From Nelumbo lutea (Eukaryota; Streptophyta; Magnoliopsida; Proteales; Nelumbonaceae), in assembly GCA_022828595.1 (NCBI GenBank), contig JAKGHH010000003.1, positions 100,525,583-100,589,582 of the forward strand: DNA of 64,000 nucleotides, in the 5' to 3' direction. Below are positions 21,274 through 33,085 of the stretch, piece by piece. Under the pieces are notes generated by a model. It was given only the letters and a program-made list of their open reading frames with translations, was not told the DNA's origin and did not search any database. How positions within the stretch are numbered: position 1 is the stretch's first letter; each line of letters begins with the position of its first letter. Made by a program: the position numbers and the translations under genes.

Positions 21274-21696
21274 TCAAGTAGCCAAGCAAGTCTCCCAGAA
21301 AAGCCTGTTCTTCTCCATCTCGTTCATTAGCTCCCCATCTGCATCAACACCCACCTTTGCATCCTTGTCTTTCATCCGGGATTCCGCTTCTGATACAATT
21401 TTATCAGACAGCCCGAACCCATCATCCTCATACTCATCAACATCATCATCCCCGTTACCATCCTTGGATTCTTCGCCCCCAAAATTATTCAACTCATCCA
21501 CGCAAACAGTATTATCGACACAGTCAGTACCTGTACCGTTGCATGAATCCAAAGTGCATGACTCGGCATCGTCGTCGGCAGGCGACAACACTTCAAGGCC
21601 GGCGGCGAAGAGGGGATCGCAGTCGGCAGAGTCAGAATCCCCTGTTGCCTCAACAAGGAAGAAAGCAGACGCATCAACAGCTTGCTTCCACTCCAT
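21274..21696 (-). CDS. Small acidic plant protein of unknown function
   Basis: An uninterrupted 140-codon frame starts MEWKQAVDASAFFLVEATGD and ends MNEMEKNRLFWETCLAT. The middle is strongly acidic and low-complexity (NGDDDVDEYEDDGFGL), and two short stretches rich in S, C and D lie in between. The ordered ends around a disordered acidic middle, biased codon use and the lack of stops make a real single-exon host gene more likely than a chance ORF. It has no signal peptide or membrane segment. The ends remind me of small plant proteins of unknown function, but I will not name a family. The plus-strand ORF over the same DNA (20906-21976) is judged a shadow. A TTTATT on the plus strand near 20989 could be its poly(A) signal. 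Confidence 0.6.
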   Translation of the reverse strand: MEWKQAVDASAFFLVEATGDSDSADCDPLFAAGLEVLSPADDDAESCTLDSCNGTGTDCVDNTVCVDELNNFGGEESKDGNGDDDVDEYEDDGFGLSDKIVSEAESRMKDKDAKVGVDADGELMNEMEKNRLFWETCLAT

Positions 21697-21806
21697 CCCC
21701 GAGAAGGAAAAGCACAGGAATGATCAATTCCTTAATCCTTATTCATCTGTGGAACGGGTAGAACCAGGTAGAGTGGTCTGTCATCAGTGTGGGTGGGTAG
21801 TTATTG

Positions 21807-21844
<38 letters not shown>

Positions 21845-22640
21845 AGAGGGAGAGACAAGTGGTGTGGACCGAGGAGCTTGATCGATACACATTTGATTTA
21901 TTTACTCGGTAATCGGATTCCTTGCTGTTCTGTGCTTCCTGGTCGTGTTTGGCTCTGGGTGAATGACGACAATTGACTCTATTGAGGAGTCACAACCCTC
22001 AAACGGCATCAACTTTTTCGTTGCCGGGTTCTTCTTCTGGACCCACCACACCCGCCCACCCGCCGCCCGACTATTGCGGTTACATTTACATCGTCTTCTA
22101 GATGTTTTCTTTTCCTAATTTTTTGAAAGAAAAAATTTGTTTTAAAAAAACAATTATGCCTTTTCCCAAAAAGAGAAGATTGAATAAAAAAACGTGCCTT
22201 TGTCTTCTAGAAATTTGGACCTGTTCTTTCTCTCTTGGCTCTCGGGTCATCTTGTTATTCTCCATTATAATAAAAAATTAAAAAAGTATCGGATCGTCTC
22301 AACTCTCAATCATCTCGAATGTGGGATTCATTTTCACTCTATAAAAGTTTAGGGCAAACTTCTTAAATTATTAAACTTTGGGGTGTCCGAAGAAACAAGA
22401 ATTTAATATTTTCCAAAATACCCTATGCATAAAAGTTAAAGTGTTTTATTTTTTTTATTATTCATTTCAGAAATGATGAAATCAAATAATTATTTCATTT
22501 TGCTTCATTTATAATAAACACTAATGTTTATGTGGCATTGATGTAATATCCTTTTTTTTTAATAAATACCAATAAAACCAAACATCTCCTTAACCTAATT
22601 TGAAAATTCTATTGTTCATTCTTCCCTTTCTTTTCAACAC
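21697..22640. other. Upstream region of the acidic-protein gene, no other gene seen
   Basis: It should contain the promoter and 5' leader of the minus-strand gene. A (TA)n tract lies 115 bases upstream of the start codon. The rest is AT-rich and without recognised features. Confidence 0.4.
21811..21841. repeat. (TA)n microsatellite
   Basis: About 15 TA units on the 5' side of the acidic-protein gene. Confidence 0.95.
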
Positions 22641-22830
22641 ACAGAGAGGATTCGAAAGAGATGTGGGATTCATCACATCCCCGCCATGTATTGGAAATAT
22701 CTCTTGATGAATGATGATAATATCATCAGTTCTAGTATTATTATCGGGTGATGTTCTCAATACACAGCAGGGATGTGTTGTGGGATGTTGTGGGGCAGAG
22801 ATGTGAACTCGATAGAAGAGTAAATGATGA
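22640..22830. repeat. Hairpin repeat, copy 1
   Basis: CCGCCATGTATTGGAAATAT and, 80 bases on, GATGTTCTCAATACACAGC form an imperfect inverted repeat. It is followed by GATGTTGTGGGGCAGAGATG. The stem and the GTGGGG block recur at 32255-32350, and stem variants recur at 32671-32755 and 33055-33080. Family unknown. Confidence 0.5.
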
Positions 22831-23269
22831 AGTAAGTAGGGAATTGTAAGAGTCCCCCTTACCACCACCATCACCATCAACGCCACCCCATCGACCTTGT
22901 CCGATTTCTCCTAGATCACGATTGGCGAATAGAAGGGAGAGGGGAAATGTCGTAGAAGCAAGAATTAGTATCGCAATCCTTGAAATCATGACGATGACGA
23001 TATAGACACTCGCGAGGAGGTGGAAATCGCTTCCTGGCTACTTTCAAAGCCTAACCCTAACAAGTTCATGGAAACATCGGATCTAAAAATCAGCGTAACA
23101 GTCTCGCTCGCAGGCGGTGATTCTTACCTAGCTTACAGAAGTGGGATGAAGGGTTGTATTGGGTTTAAAAAAATTATACATCACATGATATTATATATGT
23201 ATAGATTTTGGCTGAAACGCTAACAATAGGAGTAAAACTGTCAATTGTCAAAAATAGTAAAAGTGATTT
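22831..23269. other. Unassigned intergenic DNA
   Basis: Contains a CCACCACCATCACCATCAACG stretch of simple repeats; no gene is recognised. Confidence 0.35.
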
Positions 23270-24780
23270 AAGATAATAGTTATACAGTAAAGGTACATTT
23301 TGTTTAGAAATTTGTACCATTTATAAAAATGAGATGGTAGCATTTTTTAGTCAAAAAGCCTGATTTTAGTTTCCCTTTTTACCCTTTAAAATTTTTGTTT
23401 TTCCAGTATTACCATTTATAAAAATGATGGTAAGTTGGTAACAACTTTTAGTCAAAAAGCCTGGTTTTAGTTTCCCTCTTTACTATTTATAATTTTTGTT
23501 TTCCCAATATTTAATTTAACTATCATGATTCATGAGGCTGTCCATCAAACTTTTTCCAACATTAAAAATAAAGAGAATGCAATTTATTAAGATGGTTGTA
23601 TCTTGATTTTACTTTCCATCTTTATCCTCAATAATTTTTGTTTTTCCAATATTCTATTTTGATTGCTCAGGTATTTGATCTTATCATAAATGGCTACATA
23701 CACTCTCCGGTGGTGGCCTTGTTACAATTGGTTTGGTCAAAACACCTCGATTTACTTTTCAACTTTACCCTCAACTTTCTATTTTCTCCCATTGTATATA
23801 TTGTCATTGCAAAATAATTATGAAAAACATAAAATGGAAAAAATAATATAAATTGCAAAAAGAATAAAGAAATACAGAGAAAATTTACAAAAAAAATATA
23901 TAGAAATTAGAAATTTCTATATACCATACTAAAAAATGAGGATGTTGCAATTGGTTTGCTCAAAATATGCTTATATTACTTTCTAACTTTACCCTAAACT
24001 TTCCATTTTTTTCCCTTGTATATATTGTCATTGCAAAATAATTGTGAAAAAACACAAAAAATGAAGAAAATAATATAAATTACAAAAAAAAAAAACAAAG
24101 AAACATATTGAAAGTTTACAAAAATATATATATATAGAAAATCCTAAAGATTGAAGAAAAGCCCATAAATTACAAAAAAAAATAGCAAAGATCATAGAAT
24201 AAAATAAGAATTTATATCTATTACCATATATAAAAAATGAGAATGATTCAGTTAGTGTGGTCAAAAGACCCTGATTTTTCATTCCAAGTATACCCCTTAG
24301 TTTTTTGGTTTTTCCAACATATCCCAATTCTATATGAGGGTGCGTGATAGTTGTTGGCAAAAAAAAAACATCGTCTTTTCTAAAAAGCCATTGGGGGGCA
24401 CTTGACCCATTAATTTTTCACATAATAAATAAATTCTCAAAAAAATATAACTATAAAAAATACATATTATACAAATAAAGATAGGAAGTGTAGAAAATAA
24501 CATAAATTAAATAACAAATAAAATTTTCAAAATAATTATGAAAAATATAGAACATGAAGAAAATAATATCAATTACAAAAACAAAGAAATACATAGAAGA
24601 TTTACAAAAAATGTAGAAAACCATAAAAATTGATGAAAAATAAAAAAATTACAACAAACACTAAATTACAGAAAAATGAATAAAAATTGTAAAATAAAAC
24701 AAGAATTTATAGAAAATATAAAAAATGAAAAAATATAACAAAAATTACACAAAAAAAAGACAAAAATTTCATTCCATGGG
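23270..24780. repeat. AT-rich degenerate direct repeats
   Basis: Phrases recur in order. CCATTTATAAAAATGA with GTCAAAAAGCCTG and TTTTTGTTTTTCC occur at about 23320 and 23410. A longer unit, with TTGGTTTGGTCAAAAC, CTTTACCCTCAACTTTC, TTGTATATATTGTCATTGCA and AATTATGAAAAACA, occurs at about 23730 and again at 23950 with drift, and in part at 24250 and 24530. It has no coding capacity. The structure suggests an old amplified element or satellite-like array. Confidence 0.55.
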
Positions 24781-25910
24781 CCCTACACATGTTTGTTAGT
24801 TAGGCCCATGTCTTATAAGGGCATTTGGCTACTGGGACTGACTGTTATCATGCGTGCAGTTGTTAAGTAGGGCCCGTAACTCATGTCGTAAGTCATATGC
24901 AACATTGTGACACATTATGAATCGTTTGATTGTTTTATTCTTGTACAAATGTGCGGAGGTGCTCAACGTGCCTAGAAGGTGTTTGCATACTTGTTGTTCT
25001 AGTGGTTGGTTGATAACTTTTGCTTCCAACTAATTTTTTTATTTGCTCTTAATTAAAAAGTATGAAAAAAAATGTTTTTAGGCTTAAATGTAAGTTTTTA
25101 ATAGTCATCTTAGATAATGACTTCCGCTATTCAGTAGTTAATTGAGTAAATTAACATAATAGTTTAGTTTACTTCTAATCATTAATAGTAATTATTTTCA
25201 TAAGTTTTAGGTTATCACAAAACAAGAGATCGGTTAAGAGTAGCATCTCCAGTTCTTCATAAATTTTGTGTTTCATTGGGATGAACGGTATCTGTATATA
25301 ATGTCATTGAATGTAATTTTATCATTGATTTGATACATTAATGTTTTAATTTAATGCATTTGCAACTAACATTTTATAATTATAAAACTCATATCTTGAT
25401 ATTTCGCTGATGATAGTATTTTTTATGTATTATATAATTGTCTTAGGACTTCAACATATATGAATTTTCATCTATGCCCGAAATGTAAAAACATAACCAA
25501 ACATCACCATCAATATCAAATACCTCATGCATCGCACAGGCATTTCCAATAGTAATTTAAAAACTTAACCAAAAAATTATGAAGCGGAAGAATCTATAAA
25601 AAAATCTCATTGATAAAGGCAGAAGGTCGGGTCAAGGTTTAAATGCTTCAACCCAAGTTAATTGGATTCGGGTTTTGCCATCCTTCGCCATCGGGCCATG
25701 ACAATACAAGATCTGGCCCACTAACAACTCGATCTCGATCGTTGGCTTCTGATTCACTGGGCCCATCCATTACTTCATCAGTTCATCTAGCCCAATCAAA
25801 TGGTTGTTGTGCGTAAAAATTGTATTTTCCTTTTTATCTTTTTTATTAAATTTATTAAAATATATATTAAGGTTAAAATTGTCATTTCCCATTAATATGA
25901 TAGATTTTAC
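24781..25910. other. Intergenic DNA, no gene recognised
   Basis: Mostly AT-rich. A short minus-strand frame at 24829-25029 shows no known motif. Confidence 0.4.
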
Positions 25911-25913
25911 TAA

Positions 25914-26176
25914 GGCTGTATTTAGTTGCAATGCAAATAAATTTGTATTGATGCAAAACTATGATAGTGCAAATGATTCAAGTGTAAACTCCGACTTATT
26001 TTTGTTTTAAATTTTAACTTATTTTGTTTGATTGCGGTGTAAATTAAGTAAATTAAGACATGAATCAGAATAAAATAAGTCCAAAACAAAATAAATGAGA
26101 ATTTGCATTATTTTCATTTGCATTTTCATGCATTTTTATTAGGGTAGATAAAATTGCACTACAACCAAATACAACC
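25914..26176. mobile_element. Tourist-like MITE with TAA target duplication
   Basis: The ends GGCTGTATTTAGTTGCAA and (reverse complement) GGTTGTATTTGGTTGTAG form the inverted repeat. TAA flanks both sides (25911-25913, 26177-26179), as expected for PIF/Harbinger-derived MITEs. It is AT-rich and non-coding, and is the same family as 19392-19623. Confidence 0.75.
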
Positions 26177-26510
26177 TAAACGATAGATTTAGGTTCAATT
26201 TGGTACATCTTTTCGTGCGATCTATCGGCTATTCACAAGCATGGTAGATCTAGCCGCCAAAAGCCGATTCATTGGAAAGAAACAAGAAGCCCAAATCGAA
26301 CAATTTTTAGGAAAAGCTTTTATGTTTTTCTCTATTCATCTTCACACAGAAAGACACATCTTAATCAAACAAGCTTCAAGTTGCTCAGATCTTAATACAA
26401 AGCTCAATGCATCTTTAGATTGTTAGAGCTACCTAAAGATCTTCCCAAAAAGACTTGCAAAACGGCCCCTTAGTAAATTCATAAAATTGTATAGTGGATG
26501 TTTTAATAAA

Positions 26511-26998
26511 AGGAAAATTCCCAATTAGTATCCAATATTTTGGGCCTAATGCCACTTTGGTCTACCCAAACTTTCGAAACGTGTCAATCTAATACATACC
26601 GTTAACTAGTTGTTAATCAACTGTCAAGTGGCATTTGAAAATGACACAAATACTCTTTAACTGTCATTTAATTTTGTTTATCAACCATCTAAATGTTGAT
26701 AAAAAATTAGCAGTCCCAAATCTTTACCTCTTTCATTTAAGAATATTGGGATCACATTTGAGTGAGCATTTTGATGACTTTAACTTTCTTGAATAAAAAA
26801 GAAGGGTTTGAGACTATTAATTTTTTGTCGATGTTCGGATGGTTGATAAAAAAAGTTGAACGAAACTCGAAAGGCATATATCAAATGCCACGTCCAGGTA
26901 GTGAATTATCACGCTTTGAAACTAAATTATGGCATTTTAAAATTTGGACCAAAGTGGCACTAAGCACAAAGTAGAGGGTAATAATCGCACAATTTCCC
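26511..26998. mobile_element. Mutator-like MITE with 9-bp target duplication
   Basis: The element is 488 bases with long terminal inverted repeats of about 60 bases (left AGGAAAATTCCCAATTAGTA; right, reversed, GGGAAATTGTGCGATTATTA, both reaching GCCACTTTGGTC). TTTAATAAA is duplicated exactly at 26502-26510 and 26999-27007. Long ends plus a 9-base duplication point to the Mutator superfamily. No transposase is present. Confidence 0.8.
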
Positions 26999-27304
26999 TT
27001 TAATAAATTATATTGTTTTAAAAGATGATAAATAGCGGGACGTATCATCTTGGGACCCACTATGCTTCTAGAAGCTCGACTCTTCGTGGGAGTGGCTATC
27101 CACGTGGCAAGAGTACGAGACGGGTGGAAGCTGAAGCTGAGATCAATTATCCAAAATATAGCAGAAGCTGATATGGACGACAAGATGGGACCTTAATTTT
27201 TAATGGAAAGGTTAGCGTTTCGTCACTTTCGTGTATCAGTGACGTACCGTTTACTTGTGGCCTTGTGGGAAATTCCCTTAATTGTCACATCGGATATCGG
27301 ATTG

Positions 27305-27336
27305 TGGCTATATCATCATGATAAATGATATAGCCA
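27305..27336. repeat. 12-bp perfect hairpin
   Basis: TGGCTATATCAT and ATGATATAGCCA pair around an 8-base loop. No T-tract follows, so it is not a simple terminator. Confidence 0.6.
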
Positions 27337-27458
27337 CGTGTATTAATCAGATGTCCATGAATGTACTACGAAATAGGACTAATGGGGTTCGGTTCATTCG
27401 GATTGGATTGACCCAGTCCCAATACCGGTCAGACGGAGTCTTTTCTTTTTTTTTTTTC

Positions 27459-29431
27459 GGATAAATTATAAAGACCCTCTGTAGTATGACCGTGAGACAA
27501 AGACCCCTTCCATTAGCCTTCCGTCCAAAAAGTTGAAAAATCTGCTGTTACAATATTTTTTATCCCTATACTACCCTTTTAGGACAACTTTAACCTCCTT
27601 TCGTCTTTTATACATTTTCCACCTTATTTCTCCCTTGCAATCATCCGTCGTAACCCATCTTTCTTCCTGGCGGCCACCAACACCGGACTGAACACCCCGC
27701 CGAACACCAGCGCCTGCCTAACCATCGACAATGCCGAGTTACTCATACACGTCGGGAACAACTCTAGTGTGTATATCAGCAACACGTTGAACATCGTACA
27801 CGCGCTAAAGAAGCTCACCAACTTCACCAGCTCCACCGCCACCTGCAATTCCTACCGTGACTCACCCACCATCACGCACATTAAACTGCAAATCCCGCTT
27901 ATAGTCGTGAACACCAGCAGCGAACTTCTCCTGTTCACTTTTCCGATAAGAAAGAACATCAGCAATGATGATGGCAGCTCTAATAAGGCGTTGAAGGTGA
28001 CGCTCAAGTGGGGACTAAAGGCCAGGTTTCTGACCCCTAAAGGCATCCCGTAGTACACCATTCCGATGCCGAAACCGACGGTCATCACTGCCATTAACCG
28101 TCGAAATGCCCACTTTTTCTCGATCAATGCCTTGATAGCAGAGTAGAGATTGCCGTCGAACGTCTCCAGTATGGTGGATATGCCAGAGAAGCTCACGCTT
28201 AACCTGAAGCTACTTTGATTCCTCGTGGTTATTGTTCTTAACCTCTCGATTGCTTCGTCTTTGCGTCCTTTCACCAGGAGCCATCTCGGTGATTTGCGCA
28301 CTGCGAAGTGAATAATTATACAGTAAAAGATGGTTGGCGCGGACGTCCACAAATGGAGGGTCCTCTATGAAGACTCTCAATTGATGTAAGCCATGGCCGG
28401 TAACGACAAGAAAACGAATGTGAAAAAGAAGAATCCGATGATACCCACCTTGCCTCGCCATCGTTTTTCGACGATTTCCGTCGAGAGGACGAGCGCACAA
28501 GTTCTGATCGTTGCGCCACCGAACCCGCTAACGAATCTCAAGGCGGCATAGACCCAAATGTTGGGAGAAAAGGCCGCATTAAAGTAGAAGTTACGGATAT
28601 CATCAGACATGAGAGGACGAGCATGTTCTTGCGACCGAGAAACGAGTCCACCAGCGAGGCAGCCCACGAAGAATGAGGACGCCGGTAACCCGGCGATAAT
28701 GGGGCCGGCGAAGGCGAGGTTCCATTCCAACAGGACAGATGTCCGTGACGGCTTATCCCAGGCCCGTGCATCCTTTGGAAGTAAGCAGAGGTTGGCGGCA
28801 GAGTTGTAGGAGGGGTCGTCTTGGCGAGAGTAGTGCCAGATGGGCTCGGTGTCGGTGAAGACGCTGATGAAGGTGTGCTGGGCGTCAAAAACCCACGCGA
28901 AGGAGACCAGGACGGCTTGCAGGAGCTGAGCCCACCCGAAACTTTCTGTACACCGTTCGATGGTGTCGTCTAGAGAGGGAACATGCTTCTCGAGTCATGG
29001 ATGTTCGTTCATATGTAGGTGTTCGTCTGAGGTGGCCACATTACTGGGTCCCACGTCATATGTAAGTGTTCGTTCATGGTGGGACCAAGACAAGGAGCAA
29101 GATGTGTCCAATCCATACTCGGATAATCCATGTTCGAATTGGAATTGTACACTGCATTCATTCAAAGATTCCCACGTTTGAACTCGAAAGTTCATGGCTA
29201 CAGAATTGGAGAGATGAAAAACATGGTCTCACGTGAAGCAAAACCGTCTGATAATGGGTGGGTGTCCATTTCCGCCAAATTGAAAATGCTAACTCGACTT
29301 CTGAATGGTATTTTCGTCAAATGACATCTTCCGTTAGTTAAATTAACAGAGAAGGGGTTTTTGTCTCAGGATTATAGTACAGGAAGTCTTGGTCACAGAC
29401 CCTATAGTACAGGGGTCTTTGTAATTTACCC
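27459..29431. mobile_element. Gene-carrying TIR element (Pack-MULE-like)
   Basis: The left end GGATAAATTATAAAGACCC and the reverse complement of the right end (GGGTAAATTACAAAGACCC) are inverted repeats. They extend about 50 bases with internal GAGACAAAGACCCCTTCC-type text on each side. The 1973-base element lies within T-runs ending in C on both sides (TTTTTTTTTTC), compatible with a 9-11-base target duplication but ambiguous because of low complexity. Instead of a transposase it carries a broken organic cation transporter-like sequence (27630-28980, minus). Long ends plus captured host sequence is the Pack-MULE pattern. Confidence 0.75.
27630..28980 (-). pseudogene. Captured organic cation/carnitine transporter-like pseudogene
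   Basis: Minus-strand frames read along an OCT-type major facilitator transporter. The N-terminal end is DDTIERCTESFGWAQLLQAV. Next come EWNLAFAGPIIAGLPASSFF, an MFS loop DSFLGRKNMLVLSC, NIWVYAALRFVSGFGGATIR and EIVEKRWRGKVGIIGFFFF. The RxSPRWL-type motif appears as VRKSPRWLLVKGRKDEAIE, and the reading ends in NVLLIYTLELFPTCMSNSAL. In a working gene this would be a 12-helix plasma-membrane or tonoplast carrier. Frame changes occur near 28640 and 28380, a stop splits it near 27850, and the last helix and C-terminus are missing. No intron positions are visible, as most plant OCT genes have few or none. It is not expected to be functional. Confidence 0.8.
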
Positions 29432-31014
29432 TTTTTTTTTTCTTTTTAATTTTTTAATGAACGATAAAACCTCCTTTTTTTTTTTTTTTCAGTAATCGAT
29501 CAGACCTGGTCACCGTCTAAATGGAAAATACCCGGTCGGAACTTGTACAGAAATGATTAAAATCAAACCTGTGGAAAATTGGAAATAGAATGGCCTCAGA
29601 TACCACCATGTATGAGCAATAACGGGTTTGGGTTGGACCTGTTCGAATCAAAATCAATTTAGAGGGTCCAATAAGACTTATTGAATTGGATCAGTCCAGA
29701 TTTAATGGTTAAAATATTTTATTAGATTGGATTGGATTTGATCCATCTTTAATAGATTTGTGTTGAATTAGGTAAGATTGAACCAATAACTAGTCTATTG
29801 ACAAAAGAGATATCAATGGATTGGGTTTGGATTGGAAGTTGGAACCAATTTGAAAAGGTTAGACAGTCCAATAATACATATTGAATTGGATCAGTCCGAA
29901 CTTAATGATCTAAAGTATATATCGGATTGGATTGCACCAGGTTCATTTGAAATGAATTCTTATGGACTGGGTCGGGTTGGTTGAATCAAGGTTCTAAATA
30001 TTGATAGGGAATATCAGCCTGTAATCGTTAGGCATTATTTTTTCTTTTTTTTTTTTGTATTTTCAAAACTGGTAAAGGGGGTCATTTAAGGCCTGTTACC
30101 CCCTGAATCAGGTCAGACCCCAAAACACCTACTATAAAGACACATCGGGGGGTCATCGATATGATATATAAATCATTATGCCTGCATATATTGCAACCCT
30201 AATTCAGTTCTCAATGCAAGACTGTAAAGACTGTTCGAACGGGCATTACACTGACCGAAGTCCAACTCTACATCATCTCTCAACGCCAGAATCTCCATTC
30301 CACCACTTCATTTGAGTGATTTTATCAAAAGATGGGTGGAGAGGAGTTGGGTTGGGCCATGGGCACTATGAGAGACAGAAAGGCCACAGTACCAAAGATT
30401 CGATATGATAATATCCCATATGGGCTGTATTCATACTTTGAACCTTTCTTCACTCTCGATTAGATAAGGGTAGAGTAAATTGATTGGTCTCAATAATATG
30501 TATGAATAAATTATGTATGGACCGGGGCTGTAGAAGAAATTTGGGATCAAACCCTGTCTGCACCAGTACTAGGGTCGGGGGATGGGCTACGCCTACAGAT
30601 GGCGATTTTTTTTTCCATAAAAGGTGGGGCCCCACCCTGCCCTGTCCCAAATGAAACTGACTTTTCTCAATCTTAAATAAGGATGGAGTAAGGATGGGAA
30701 AAATATTTTTGCTTCAAATCGAGATAAGGTAAGGATGGGATTTGTATATAATTTTTTGAACCGACCCCAAACCTAGTGATAAATTATTAAAATACCCCTG
30801 AATTTCACTTCAATTCATAAATCTCTAAGATCCCATAAACCCATTTCTCAAATATCCTCAATATATATATATATTGGTATATGAAATTTAATATATTTTT
30901 TAAGTGATTGGTTCAAGGTAGGAAAAATTTGTGAATTTCCTATCCCCACAGGAAAGGTGGAGTACCCACTCCATTGCCATTCCTAGCTGACCCCAATTTG
31001 TGATGGATTTGAAG
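29432..31014. other. Intergenic DNA with degenerate repeats
   Basis: Two drifted copies of a roughly 200-base unit lie at about 29640-29760 and 29840-29960, sharing TATTGAATTGGATCAGTCC and GGATTGGATT. GC-rich blocks near 30590-30660 (GGGGCCCCACCCTGCC) and 30670-30740 look like MITE ends, but boundaries were not fixed. No gene is seen. Confidence 0.4.
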
Positions 31015-31269
31015 CAAGGTTTTTAAAACCGACCTGGAGAATGAACCGGTCAAGGGTCTGGTTTCCAGTTCGAACGGTTGGCCCGTTCTGACAAAAAAAT
31101 AAAAATTAAAAAAAAATGGTCAAAATCGTTCGAACGGTTAATCACTTGGGTCAACAGTTTGCTGACCAAAATCAACGTTTTTTGGGAAAAATCCAGTTTT
31201 GGGGAAAAACGGACCAGTTCCCGATTTTTCCGATTCGACTGTCTGGTCCAGTCTGGTTTTGTAAACCAT
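31015..31269. mobile_element. MITE with 8- to 9-bp target duplication
   Basis: The ends CAAGGTTTTTAAAACC and (reverse complement) ATGGTTTACAAAACC are related inverted repeats. GATTTGAAG is duplicated at 31006-31014 and 31270-31278. The interior has ACCGGTC/GACCAGT-type inverted text. An 8-base reading would fit hAT, a 9-base reading Mutator. Confidence 0.7.
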
Positions 31270-31278
31270 GATTTGAAG

Positions 31279-32200
31279 TGATTGGGCCGATTCTGGTTCT
31301 AGGGCCTAGTACCTATGGATTTGTTTCAGCTCCTATCTTGATTCCTGATTATTATTGATTTAGAACCAGTTCTATATATAAAAATACTTTGGATCCATTA
31401 GGTCAGACCCGGTTGTCCCAAAAACCGATAGGTACAGTTCTAAGTCTAAAATTACAGACCCTGTCGAGTCTGATTCAATTTTGGTTCCTTTAATATTTCT
31501 TGTCGGGTCAGTTCCAGTTCCAGCCAAACCCAACCAATTGACAGCCCTTCAAAGACGTAGTGCGACGTCTGTTAAGGTTTAATTTATCTATTAATTACGG
31601 ATTCATAGAATTAAATTTTAATGAAAAGCCACATGATTGGTCACCTCTTTTATGATACCAGTTGATTGTTTGTGAGTATTTCTGTATCACGTATTTCCGA
31701 TATTATGGCTGAAAATCTCTCATCAAGGACAAAGTAAGAGGAAGCTTCATTAATCTATTAATTACATGCTTATAACATTCATAGTTCACACTTATGGCCT
31801 ATTCATTTGCTCTGAACTCTTGACATCTGAAAGTGCAATAATTACATTAAGAGATATATTAGTATTGGTGAACTTTCCTTTCCTCTGAACTTTGAATGCA
31901 GAGAATGTAATTATGAATTCTGAATTCTAAAAATTATTAAACATTCATTTTGACCCCATATATAAGAGTTTTGTTTGTCTTTTTAGGGTATCATTGGAAA
32001 ACAAAAATTGTATGATTGAACTTTAAGAAATTAAAGATAAGAAGAAATAAACAACCATTTTCCTCTTAAAATTAAAAGATTCCTCTTAAGAAATAAGAGT
32101 TAAGAAAAATGAACAAACCCTTGACAATCATGAAATAACAACTCTTTTCAACAATTCTTGGGCGTTAAATCAGATGAAGCATAGGTCATGACAAACACAA
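31279..32200. other. AT-rich intergenic DNA, no gene recognised
   Basis: No coding sequence or bounded element was identified. Confidence 0.4.
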
Positions 32201-33085
32201 AGCAGGGTAGCACGATATCACAATGCCGCCCAAGCACTCCACATGCACATCTCACCATGCATTGGAAACATAGCACATACTTATCATGAGAAGATGTTCC
32301 TAATACACAGGTGCAAGTGCTGTGGGGTGCTTATGGGGCACTGATCTGATCTCGGGAACCGCAGTTATATAGAATCCAATCTGATGTCACAAAGACTCCC
32401 ACCAAAATAGGCTCCAACACGTTTCCAACATTATTAATAATTGTATGGTCACACATCTCAAACATGCGAGTCCGGGTCACCTGCCAAGAAAATACATGGC
32501 TGGTCCCAGTTTCATAGTGAGATGTGCAGTGGCAGATGAAGTTGATAGGGTACTGAAACATATTTTGTTGGCAGGTGATCCCAACTCCAAACATGTATTG
32601 AATGTTAGTGAGACATGTTTGAGGCTTCCAACATAATTTATTTTATACAATTCAGATCTTCTACCCACATGAGACTACTGCTGTACATTGGGAATATCTT
32701 CCCATCAATGATAACTTGTAAAATCAGGAGATGTTCATCATGTTCTCAAAGTACAGCTGTAACGAGGCATAGGTAGAGTTCTTGTGGATAGGAGATCCGG
32801 ACTGTGATTTATAGCAGTACATCTCATCCATAACCATGTTTTGATGGGAGCAGATCCCAACTCAAACTTAGAGGTAGTGGAAACTGAAAAATTAAATATT
32901 CTTGTGATTTACTTCCAGAGAAAGAAAAATTCTTGTGATAAAAGAATATCAGCTGGAGAACGGCAAGCGAGCAGCAGATCCGAACCCATTAAGTTCCACT
33001 CTGGATCTGTAGCCCATCCGGCAACTTAAACTGTTCTTGCCCCATAGAACACCATTGCTGTGTATTGGGAACATCTCCCCATCAA
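32200..33085. repeat. Cluster of hairpin repeats, copies 2 to 4
   Basis: Copy 2 (32255-32350) has CATGCATTGGAAACAT paired with GATGTTCCTAATACACAG, then CTGTGGGGTGCTTATGGGGC. A second, longer inverted repeat follows (about 32450-32625: GGGTCACCTGCCAAGAAAAT against ATTTTGTTGGCAGGTGATCC). Copy 3 (32671-32755) pairs GCTGTACATTGGGAATATC with a drifted GTTCTCAAAGTACAGC. Copy 4 (33055-33080) has only one arm, GCTGTGTATTGGGAACATC. Related to 22640-22830. No coding capacity; open frames on both strands at 32445-32668 simply reflect the palindrome. Confidence 0.5.

Noticed and set aside
20906..21976. 356-codon plus-strand ORF
   Set aside because: It is low-complexity, reads through the (TA)n tract as alternating Y and I, and lies opposite a better minus-strand frame (21274-21696).
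32445..32668. Overlapping ORFs on both strands
   Set aside because: They mirror each other because the DNA is an imperfect inverted repeat.
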